Assembly (NCBI GenBank): GCA_964400875.1
Contig: CAYNWK010000103.1
Coordinates: forward strand, 1 to 14,895
Direction of reading: 5' to 3'
Origin: CAYNWK01 sp964400875
Lineage (GTDB): Bacteria; Chloroflexota; Anaerolineae; Anaerolineales; UBA4823
Length of the DNA: 14,895 bases
Part shown: piece by piece, positions 1 to 5,992 of the stretch
Numbering within the stretch: position 1 is the first letter of the stretch
Layout: every line of letters begins with the position of its first letter
Notes under the pieces: generated by a model
Databases searched by the model: none
The model's input: the letters and a program-made list of their open reading frames with translations, nothing else
Told to the model about the DNA's origin: nothing
Made by a program: the position numbers and the translations under genes

Positions 1-1476
1 ATCCGTATCGACGTCCCCGTCGTCGCCGATAGCCCCGATATACCTCAACAAGCGCACGCCATGCGGCACCGGGTCTGGGCTGTAGGTGCTCAGCACCTGG
101 TCGCCTAAACCGATCGCAAACATCACCGCGCCCTGGCCCGTCAAGCCATTGCACGCTGAGGCGGGATCGGTAGGATAACAGCCGACGAAATCCGCCATAT
201 CGCGGGCATAATCGTCCGCGTCATAAGACGGGTTGCCGCTGGAATGCCGCGAAGCGGAATTCCAATCGCGGCAGAACGGCGCCACCCAGGGTTTTGGGCA
301 GTATCCGAACGTATAGACCCCGCTGGCATCATCCGAAGCGTTGGCTGCGCCGTCCGTCAGCAAGACGACCACCCATAAGGCATCTTCCCGGGTATCCGTC
401 GCGAACATATTGCCGCCGAGCTTCAACCCGCCGCCGATGTTCGTGGTCGTGCAGGAGGATGGATCGCCGCTTCTAAAATATTCCGGACAGCTGACCGCTA
501 CATACGTCCCTGTTGGGTCCCCTGGTGGATCGTATACCAGGCACGTGCCCGGGCCAGGAAGGCCCGAAATATCCTCAGGACAAGGCTTCGGAATCCAGAC
601 TCCCCCGACTTTATACGAAGGTTCGTACACCTTCAAACTTAAGATGGCGTTCAGGGCGGTTGCTTTATCGTCCATCCAGCCAGGAGCCACGATCCCAGTC
701 TTGAAGGGGCTGTTCTCCCAGCCGTTCGAAAAGACGACGATTGAAACCCGGTCCGCTTCGGTCGCGGCCGGTTTGTCCAGGATCCGGCTGATAAAATTAT
801 AAGCCGACGCTTTGACTTCTTCGAAGGGATGGCAGTCTCCCGGCAATCCATCGCCGGCGCTGGGACCATTGACGTCGGGTCCGCTGCCAACATAAGCCGG
901 GTTCGTGCCGGACGGGTCGACATCGTTACACTGGGTTGGATCAGCCAGATGACTGCCTAAAATCGCGCCATCCGGGAAGGTTTTGGCGTCATTGGTCATC
1001 GACTCGGAGATATCGATCACCAGCACCACGTCCATCGCCGCAGCTTCGCCGATCGAGTTGCTGGCGATCGTCCAATCCGGGATACCGATTAAATGCAGGA
1101 ATGGCAGCGGCACTTTGACGCTGCCGATCACGCGCACTAACTTACGTCGCGGCGTGAAACACAACCCGGCGTCTCCGGGGTTGGTCTCGCAGGTCTGGAT
1201 CGTCACCGTCCCCGCGGCAACCCCGTTGAGGTCCATAACCTGTTCGGCGGAATCGAGCATTTCCTGGAAGGTGCGGCCCTCGCGATACTGAGCCGCAGCC
1301 GCCAGCGAAGCAGCGTCCGTCGCGCGGCGCAGGTGGCCCATCTGGATGAACAGCTGGCCAACATCCACGGTCAGGCCGACAAAAGCCAGTAAAACGACGA
1401 AGGAAATGGCTAAGATTACCAGCGCCTGGCCCCGTTCCCGGTTATTTCCGCGCTGAAGGTATCGGTCTAATTTCAT
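1..1476 (-). CDS. TadG-like pseudopilin with von Willebrand factor A domain (C-terminus cut off by window edge)
   Basis: The frame is open without a stop from ATG 1476 to the left edge (492 codons visible), so the C-terminus is missing. Residues about 13-43 carry the Tad pseudopilin signature: a basic start, then ERGQALV, then a hydrophobic segment ending in VDVGQLF. A long extracytoplasmic part follows. From about residue 149 it reads as a von Willebrand A domain: MIDAS motif DISES (155-159) after a hydrophobic strand, a Thr/Gly-rich TTTNIGGG (343-350) as the likely second metal-binding loop, and LLTDGA (372-377) as the third. All expected metal ligands are present. At least ten cysteines lie between 183 and 442, suggesting a disulfide-stabilised exported domain. 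The start overlaps the stop of the TadE-like gene (ATGA), so translation is probably coupled. Inferred role: minor Tad/Flp pilus component or surface adhesin. The pilin-like N-terminus and vWA fold are clear; the function is not. Confidence 0.85.
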   Translation of the reverse strand, partial: MKLDRYLQRGNNRERGQALVILAISFVVLLAFVGLTVDVGQLFIQMGHLRRATDAASLAAAAQYREGRTFQEMLDSAEQVMDLNGVAAGTVTIQTCETNPGDAGLCFTPRRKLVRVIGSVKVPLPFLHLIGIPDWTIASNSIGEAAAMDVVLVIDISESMTNDAKTFPDGAILGSHLADPTQCNDVDPSGTNPAYVGSGPDVNGPSAGDGLPGDCHPFEEVKASAYNFISRILDKPAATEADRVSIVVFSNGWENSPFKTGIVAPGWMDDKATALNAILSLKVYEPSYKVGGVWIPKPCPEDISGLPGPGTCLVYDPPGDPTGTYVAVSCPEYFRSGDPSSCTTTNIGGGLKLGGNMFATDTREDALWVVVLLTDGAANASDDASGVYTFGYCPKPWVAPFCRDWNSASRHSSGNPSYDADDYARDMADFVGCYPTDPASACNGLTGQGAVMFAIGLGDQVLSTYSPDPVPHGVRLLRYIGAIGDDGDVDTD

Positions 1477-2120
1477 TTCGGCTCCGCAGAAACTAAGGGC
1501 ATAAAAGTATAGGCGTGTAAGATCAGCGGATCGGCTACGAAAGCCGTGATCCAGGGCAGCGCCAATTTCTGCTCGTAAGAGTAGTAGATCTCGACCAACA
1601 ATAAGCCGGTGTTCGGCGCGTTGGGGTCCAGGCGGCCGTCAACGTCCGTATTTCCAAAGCTGGAGGAACGCTCCCGTGTGCCGGTCGAATCGAGGGCGTA
1701 GGACCAGCCCGCCTGGCCGTAAGCGATTGGATAACGTTGAACTACCCCGGTCCCTTTTTTTACACTAAACACCGAGATGACGATATCGTCGTGCTCGGTC
1801 GTGTCAACAGCGATGTTGGGCTGCTCGCGAGAGAGCTCCTGGATGACCGCACAGGAGGTTTGCCGGAAGAAATCTTGGGTTAGCGTACAATCGGTTTCTG
1901 AATCCGAGGAGGTATACAAGCTGTCGCTTGAGAAGCGAGCTGCGTTTCTGGCTGCATCCATCAAGGATAGGTAGTCGTTGAGCAAAAAGCCGAACTCCAT
2001 TAACCCGGACAGTACGATCAGCAAGACCGGAAAGAGTAAAGCGAGCTCGACCAGGCTTTGGCCCCGCCCCTTACCCATCCGAGCATATCGGTTGTGTTTA
2101 ATCAGGTTTTTGAGCCCCAT
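1473..2120 (-). CDS. TadE-like pseudopilin
   Basis: A protein of 215 residues. After a basic N-terminus, GQSLVELALLFPVLLIV begins at residue 20: Gly20 followed by Glu at +5 is the classical G/XXXXE prepilin peptidase cleavage site, and the next roughly 25 residues form the hydrophobic pilin helix. The rest is extracytoplasmic and contains two cysteines (78 and 90), a possible disulfide. TadE family proteins are minor pseudopilins of the tight-adherence (Tad/Flp) pilus. The gene lies upstream of, and overlaps by four bases, the TadG-like gene, and a prepilin peptidase lies just upstream. An internal ATG at residue 15 is an alternative start; neither start has a strong Shine-Dalgarno sequence. 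No other tad genes (ATPase, platform proteins, secretin) are in the window. Confidence 0.85.
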   Translation of the reverse strand: MGLKNLIKHNRYARMGKGRGQSLVELALLFPVLLIVLSGLMEFGFLLNDYLSLMDAARNAARFSSDSLYTSSDSETDCTLTQDFFRQTSCAVIQELSREQPNIAVDTTEHDDIVISVFSVKKGTGVVQRYPIAYGQAGWSYALDSTGTRERSSSFGNTDVDGRLDPNAPNTGLLLVEIYYSYEQKLALPWITAFVADPLILHAYTFMPLVSAEPK

Positions 2121-2359
2121 TTACGTCTACCCAAAGTGACAGATACAAAGTTAATTCGCCCTTAATATATTAACGTGAATACGTATAACCTCGTTACACG
2201 CAGCAGAATGCCTTTCTTGGCGTACTGTATTTTCATTATACGTCAGGAAAATCGACTTCATACATTACATAAGTACCAGAAGTCATGAAAAACACTTATA
2301 ATTTTGTTAGGATTCTGCATTAGACATTGCAAAAAGCCGCTTACAAGACTCCACCCCGG
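2121..2359. other. AT-rich intergenic region between prepilin peptidase and tadE-like gene
   Basis: These 239 bases are clearly more AT-rich than the flanking genes. I see no ORF worth calling. The region probably holds the end of the prepilin peptidase transcript and the promoter for the tadE/tadG pair. Confidence 0.6.
2235..2240 (-). promoter_or_regulatory. Candidate -10 box for the tadE-tadG pair
   Basis: A perfect TATAAT reads leftward in the AT-rich gap, about 115 bases before the tadE-like start. No good -35 hexamer sits 16-18 bases upstream, so this is a suggestion only. Confidence 0.3.
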
Positions 2360-3130
2360 TTACGGCAAGAACAAATCGCGAAAATATAACAGGGTTACGG
2401 CACCGGCGATCAAAAACGGGCCATAAGGAATGGCGGTGAAGGATCGGTACCGACGAAGGATCATCATACCTATCAGGTAAATCAAACTCACCAGCCCGCC
2501 AATTATAACGCTAAAAACCAGTCCGGGTAAGATCCCCGGCCAGCCCAGCACGAGCCCTAAGACGCCTCCTAAATTAACGTCGCCGAATCCTAAAGCCTCC
2601 TCATCGATTTCACCATCTCGAGCGCGCGCCATCCACCTGCCGAAGAGGATGCCCAACAGGTAAAGACCAAACATGATTCCGAACCCGGCCAGGCCGCCCG
2701 CAACTGTCGCCCAAAACCCGTGCAGGTATGTGCCGAGCAGCAGCCCAAGTAAACCGCCGAAAAGGCTCACAGGGTGCATAATCAGCCTGTGCTCGATATC
2801 GATTACGACGATGACCCCGAAATAAACCAGGAGCGGATACCCCAAGAGGAAATCGATCGCTGCGTAAGGAGAGTACCACGACCAGATGGCAGCGCCTATA
2901 TAAACCAGTGATACGATCCAAAACCGCCACGTACGGCCCTTCTCACAGGTCGGACACCGCCAATAAGGAAGCAGGTATCTGGACCACGACACACGCACCT
3001 GGCAATTCGAGCAGCGCGGTTGGGTCAATCGCCTGTCCTGGGGCAGGACATCGGCAACATAATTGACCAACGCGCCGGAGAGCCATCCAAGCACGATCAA
3101 AGATGCGATCATCACAGTCCACAAATTCAT
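2360..3130 (-). CDS. Prepilin peptidase (type IV leader peptidase, PilD/TadV superfamily)
   Basis: A polytopic membrane aspartyl protease of 256 residues that cleaves, and in bifunctional members N-methylates, prepilins at the inner face of the membrane. After a first membrane segment come two CxxC pairs (Cys40/Cys43 and Cys59/Cys62), the zinc-binding cytoplasmic domain of full-length PilD-type enzymes. The catalytic aspartates are visible: Asp111 in VVIDIEHRLI and Asp184 in the GxGD motif (LGFGDVNLGG). Several further hydrophobic helices follow. The frame stays open upstream to 3445, but that extension is hydrophilic, antisense to the neighbouring gene and unlike the family. ATG 3130 begins the first membrane helix and sits directly after a TATAAT box, so I chose it. 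There is no Shine-Dalgarno sequence. The likely substrates include the TadE-like protein downstream. Confidence 0.9.
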   Translation of the reverse strand: MNLWTVMIASLIVLGWLSGALVNYVADVLPQDRRLTQPRCSNCQVRVSWSRYLLPYWRCPTCEKGRTWRFWIVSLVYIGAAIWSWYSPYAAIDFLLGYPLLVYFGVIVVIDIEHRLIMHPVSLFGGLLGLLLGTYLHGFWATVAGGLAGFGIMFGLYLLGILFGRWMARARDGEIDEEALGFGDVNLGGVLGLVLGWPGILPGLVFSVIIGGLVSLIYLIGMMILRRYRSFTAIPYGPFLIAGAVTLLYFRDLFLP

Positions 3131-3137
3131 CAGAACA

Positions 3138-3146
3138 ATTATAGCA
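3138..3146 (-). promoter_or_regulatory. Extended -10 promoter of the prepilin peptidase gene
   Basis: Reading leftward, TGC-TATAAT forms a perfect extended -10 element. Its last T is at 3138, which predicts a transcript start at about 3131-3130, that is, at the A of the start codon. The mRNA would be leaderless, which fits the absence of a ribosome binding site. Confidence 0.55.
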
Positions 3147-3177
3147 AGGCGCGCTTGGATTGAGATTTGCAGTTTTG

Positions 3178-3205
3178 TTGACGAAGCCGCATTATCAGTT
3201 ACAAT
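3178..3205 (+). promoter_or_regulatory. Promoter of the SAM hydroxide adenosyltransferase gene
   Basis: TTGACG (3178-3183), a 16-base spacer, then TACAAT (3200-3205). The expected transcript start is 3212-3213, exactly the ATG at 3213, so this message too should be leaderless. The promoter is divergent from that of the prepilin peptidase, with the two -10 boxes about 57 bases apart. Confidence 0.55.
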
Positions 3206-3212
3206 CAAGGCG

Positions 3213-4049
3213 ATGGAAAGCACTCCTCCAATCGCCATATTGACCGACTTTGGGTCGATCGATCCGTTCGTCGGCATCCTTAAAGGCGTAGTTGCACGCC
3301 TTTCTCCTTCTTCCAAGCTGATCGACCTCAGCAACGACATTCCGCCCGGAGATATCCTGCGGGGGGCGATGGCTTTATGGCAGGCCAGGCCATTTTTCCC
3401 GACGCCAACGGTTTTCTTGTGCGTGATCGATCCGGGAGTCGGCACCGCCCGGCGTGGCCTTTACCTTCAATCTCAGGGCTCGATATTTATCGGTCCCGAT
3501 AACGGCTTGTTTACCTTCATACTGGGTGAAGGGGCTCAGGCCTGGGAACTTGCCAATCAAGACCTGGCCCTCAGCAATCCGAGCTCGACATTTCACGGGA
3601 GGGATATCTTCGCTCCGGCAGCTGCCTACGCTGCCCTGGGCAATCCGGGCGAATCTTTCGGTCCGGCGGTCCCAGATTTGGTCCAACTCCCACAACCGAG
3701 ACTCGAAATCTTAGACAATGGAGCTATTCAGGGTGAGGTCCTATATGCCGATCACTTCGGCAACCTGCTGACCTCCTTAGGGCGATTCCTGCCCGCTCGC
3801 GAGGGCTACACGCTGCAGCCCTGGCTTCCTGGTTTGCCTTCTTTAAAAATCACCGGTAGCGCTTTGCACGTTGCACTGCCCTCAGGCGAGCGGCTGTCCA
3901 TCGCGAATACTTTTGCTGAGATCGAGCCTAATTCATGCGCCGGTGTGATCGGCAGCACTGGTTTGCTCGAGATCGCCGCGAACCGCTCGAGCGCTGCAGA
4001 ATTGCTAGATTTACATGGGGGTGAAAGGATCAGTCTGAAACCATCCTAG
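3213..4049 (+). CDS. SAM hydroxide adenosyltransferase (DUF62 / SAM-dependent chlorinase-fluorinase superfamily)
   Basis: A protein of 278 residues. Characterised DUF62 enzymes hydrolyse S-adenosylmethionine to adenosine and methionine; the physiological purpose is unsettled. Family signatures in order: ILTDFGSIDPFVG near the N-terminus, NDIPPGDILRGA (41-52), VIDPGVGTARR (71-81), GPDNG (94-98) and FHGRDIFAPAAA (127-138). The hydrolase triad Asp/Arg/His is present as Asp73, Arg80 and His128, with the same seven-residue Asp-Arg spacing as in the archaeal enzyme. This points to water rather than halide as nucleophile. The frame extends upstream to 3063, but that part is antisense to the prepilin peptidase gene, and family homology begins at ATG 3213, right after the promoter. 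It ends 98 bases before murA; co-transcription with murA is possible. Confidence 0.9.
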   Translation: MESTPPIAILTDFGSIDPFVGILKGVVARLSPSSKLIDLSNDIPPGDILRGAMALWQARPFFPTPTVFLCVIDPGVGTARRGLYLQSQGSIFIGPDNGLFTFILGEGAQAWELANQDLALSNPSSTFHGRDIFAPAAAYAALGNPGESFGPAVPDLVQLPQPRLEILDNGAIQGEVLYADHFGNLLTSLGRFLPAREGYTLQPWLPGLPSLKITGSALHVALPSGERLSIANTFAEIEPNSCAGVIGSTGLLEIAANRSSAAELLDLHGGERISLKPS

Positions 4050-4075
4050 ATGCTTAGCAGTTAAGGGAAAATTTA

Positions 4076-4112
4076 GGGAAGTACCAGGGTTAACACCATG
4101 CCCCTACTTCCC
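4076..4112 (+). promoter_or_regulatory. Hairpin in the murA leader
   Basis: GGGAAGTA (4076-4083) is perfectly complementary to TACTTCCC (4105-4112). Inside, GGG (4087-4089) can pair with CCC (4101-4103) across a small internal loop, leaving an 11-base loop. No T-tract follows, so it is not a normal intrinsic terminator. It may protect or regulate the murA message, or mark the end of the preceding transcript. Confidence 0.4.
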
Positions 4113-4147
4113 GCTGACTGCTTGATTCTTCACACATAGGAGCTCGT

Positions 4148-5434
4148 ATGGAAAAATTCACCATCCAGGGGAAGGTGCCGTTGGCAGGTGAAGTTACCCC
4201 CTCGGGGAATAAAAATGCCGCGCTGCCTATGCTAGCAGCCTGTCTGTTGACCGATGAACCGGTAGTTTTGCATAATGTGCCCATCATCCGGGATGTCGAG
4301 GCGATGCGGGCCTTGATCAGCAGTTTAGGCGTCACCATTGAGACAATCGACCGGCATTCCTGGCGCGTGCACGCCCGCGAAGTGCACGCTTCCGGCCTCG
4401 ATCCGGAGCTGTGCCGGCAAATTCGCGCTTCGATCTTGCTGGCAGGGCCGATGGTCGCTCGCGCCGGCGGGTTGAACCTGCCCCCGCCTGGTGGCGATGT
4501 CATCGGACGCCGGCGAGTAGACACCCATATCCTGGCCTTGGAGGCGCTTGGCGCTCAGGCCGAATACGACCGTTCCGGAAGAGTATTTCAATTTCACGGC
4601 AACGGGTTGGTCGGGAGCGAGATCTTGCTGGATGAGGCCAGCGTCACGGCGACGGAAAACGCCATCATGGCTGCCGTGACCGCCAGAGGCGCGACCATCT
4701 TGCGTAACAGCGCTTCCGAGCCCCACGTTCAGGAACTGTGTCTTTTTCTAAACCGTTTAGGCGCTCAGATAGAGAACATTGGCTCGAACACGTTACACAT
4801 TCACGGCGTGCCCAATCTGCATGGGGGAGAATTCAATATCGGCCCGGATTATCTTGAAGTTGTCAGTTTCATCGGCGCTGCGGTCATCACCCATGGATCG
4901 ATCCGCATTCGAAACGCCGGACCGGAACATCTCGATATGATTAAGCTGGTGTTCAAGCGTATGGGTGTCAGATGGGAGGAGGATGGGGATGACATTCTAG
5001 TCCCTCAGGATCAACAGCTTTGTATCGATCCGGATCTGGGGGACGCCATCCCGGAGATCAGCGTGATGCCCTGGCCTTCATTTCCCACGGATTTAATGAG
5101 CGTCGCCATCGTCGTCGCCACCCAATCGCGCGGCAGCATCCTTTTCCATGATTGGATGTATGAAGGCAGGATGTACTTTACGGATAAGCTGAAAGGGATG
5201 GGCGCTCAAATCGTGCTGTGCGATCCCCACCGCTGCATCGTCCAGGGTCCCACGCAATTAATTGGCGAAAATGTGGAAAGCCCGGATATTCGCGCCGGTC
5301 TGGCATTGGTCTTGGCGGCCCTGGCTGCGGAAGGAACTTCGACGATCCGCAACGTCGGCCAAATCGACCGGGGCTATGAGCGCATTGATGAAAAATTGCG
5401 CGCCCTGGGGGCGCGCATAGAAAGGGTTGGCTGA
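4148..5434 (+). CDS. murA: UDP-N-acetylglucosamine 1-carboxyvinyltransferase (MurA), Asp active-site type
   Basis: A cytoplasmic enzyme of 428 residues catalysing the first committed step of peptidoglycan precursor synthesis, transfer of enolpyruvate from PEP to UDP-GlcNAc. Seen: SGNKNAALPML with Lys22-Asn23, the substrate-binding pair; PTDL with Asp315 as the likely catalytic aspartate; and DRGYERIDEKL with Arg408 at the C-terminus. Length and two-domain repeat pattern match MurA (about 420). The loop that normally reads PGGC reads PGGD (Asp117), so the PEP-reactive cysteine is replaced by aspartate. In other bacteria this substitution keeps activity and gives intrinsic fosfomycin resistance. 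The usual PDRIE motif reads PDYLE (233-237), so this is a somewhat divergent member. A good Shine-Dalgarno sequence (AGGAG, 4138-4142) precedes ATG 4148. The leader contains a hairpin and a 13-codon ORF whose stop overlaps that site. Confidence 0.9.
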   Translation: MEKFTIQGKVPLAGEVTPSGNKNAALPMLAACLLTDEPVVLHNVPIIRDVEAMRALISSLGVTIETIDRHSWRVHAREVHASGLDPELCRQIRASILLAGPMVARAGGLNLPPPGGDVIGRRRVDTHILALEALGAQAEYDRSGRVFQFHGNGLVGSEILLDEASVTATENAIMAAVTARGATILRNSASEPHVQELCLFLNRLGAQIENIGSNTLHIHGVPNLHGGEFNIGPDYLEVVSFIGAAVITHGSIRIRNAGPEHLDMIKLVFKRMGVRWEEDGDDILVPQDQQLCIDPDLGDAIPEISVMPWPSFPTDLMSVAIVVATQSRGSILFHDWMYEGRMYFTDKLKGMGAQIVLCDPHRCIVQGPTQLIGENVESPDIRAGLALVLAALAAEGTSTIRNVGQIDRGYERIDEKLRALGARIERVG

Positions 5435-5445
5435 AATAAACGGAG

Positions 5446-5463
5446 GCGGCTGGAACCAGCCGC
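5446..5463. terminator. Hairpin between convergent murA and trxA
   Basis: GCGGCTGG (5446-5453) pairs perfectly with CCAGCCGC (5456-5463), a very stable GC-rich stem. It sits 12 bases past the murA stop and 20 bases past the trxA stop. The leftward exit is moderately T-rich (CTCCGTTTATTT), so it terminates trxA more convincingly than murA; a bidirectional role is plausible. Confidence 0.5.
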
Positions 5464-5483
5464 TCAAGAGAGAATTGCGAAAT

Positions 5484-5831
5484 TTATTCCTTCGTTTTCA
5501 CCACGTCCAGAAAGTCACCAACCACTTCTCGCAGCATCGGTTCCGGGAGCGCTCCGACTTGCCGGTGGACGATCTTACCATCGGCGACAAATAACATCGT
5601 CGGAATTCCATGGACTTCGTACTTCATGGCCCATTCCGAGTTCTCGTCGGTGTTGACCTTGGCGACCAACAGCTCTTCACCGTACTCATCCGCCAGTTTC
5701 TCTAATACAGGGGCTACCATGCGGCAAGGACCGCACCATGGCGCCCAGAAATCGACGATGGCCGGTATTTTTGATCCTAAGACAGTATCTTCGAATTGTG
5801 CGTCGGTAACGTTAACTGGTTCTGCGGACAT
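5484..5831 (-). CDS. trxA: Thioredoxin
   Basis: A small cytoplasmic disulfide reductase of 115 residues. The active site WCGPC is at 32-36, preceded by VDFWAP, and the conserved cis-proline loop GIPT is at 75-78, followed by the FVADGKIV strand. Length and spacing match canonical single-domain thioredoxins, with no signal peptide. GGAG (5837-5840) precedes the ATG at 5831 at a good distance. The gene stands alone: convergent with murA and divergent from scpA. No thioredoxin reductase is nearby. Confidence 0.95.
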   Translation of the reverse strand: MSAEPVNVTDAQFEDTVLGSKIPAIVDFWAPWCGPCRMVAPVLEKLADEYGEELLVAKVNTDENSEWAMKYEVHGIPTMLFVADGKIVHRQVGALPEPMLREVVGDFLDVVKTKE

Positions 5832-5853
5832 CTTTACTCCGTTTCAGGGATAA

Positions 5854-5881
5854 TTTGTAATGGTAAATGAATTTCTTACAA
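5854..5881 (-). promoter_or_regulatory. Candidate trxA promoter
   Basis: Reading leftward: TTGTAA (5881-5876), 16-base spacer, TACAAA (5859-5854). The predicted start near 5847 leaves a short leader that just includes the GGAG ribosome binding site. Both boxes are imperfect. Confidence 0.35.
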
Positions 5882-5921
5882 GAAAAACTCGAGCATCAAC
5901 TATTGCTCTCACTATCATAGA

Positions 5922-5933
5922 CGCGCTAGCGCG
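5922..5933. repeat. 12-base perfect palindrome in the trxA-scpA divergent region
   Basis: CGCGCTAGCGCG is self-complementary over all 12 bases and lies in an otherwise AT-rich stretch between two divergent genes. Such a site could be an operator, but a single short palindrome may also arise by chance. Confidence 0.3.
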
Positions 5934-5964
5934 AATCGATCTTACTTCTCCAAGTATAGCATGT

Positions 5965-5988
5965 AGGCAAATGCCTGTCAGGTATAAT
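5965..5988 (+). promoter_or_regulatory. scpA promoter -10 box with an inverted repeat in place of the -35
   Basis: TATAAT (5983-5988) is a perfect -10 box. Its predicted start (about 5993-5996) coincides with the tandem ATG codons of scpA, suggesting a leaderless message. No -35 hexamer is seen. Instead AGGCAAATGCCT (5965-5976, five-base arms) sits just upstream and might bind a regulator. Confidence 0.45.
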
Positions 5989-5992
5989 TTTG

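Noticed and set aside
341..802. Rightward open frame of 153 codons opposite the TadG-like gene
   Set aside because: It is antisense to a long frame with clear vWA motifs, has no ribosome binding site, and its composition reads as a shadow.
3063..3212. Fifty-codon N-terminal extension of the SAM hydrolase
   Set aside because: It overlaps the start of the divergent prepilin peptidase and both promoters; family homology starts at 3213.
3131..3445. N-terminal extension of the prepilin peptidase by 105 codons
   Set aside because: It is antisense to the SAM hydrolase, hydrophilic and unlike the family, and lies upstream of the predicted transcript start.
4148..5434. The idea that murA is inactive because its catalytic cysteine is missing
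   Set aside because: Asp at this position is known to support activity in other bacteria, and the other key residues and full length are intact.
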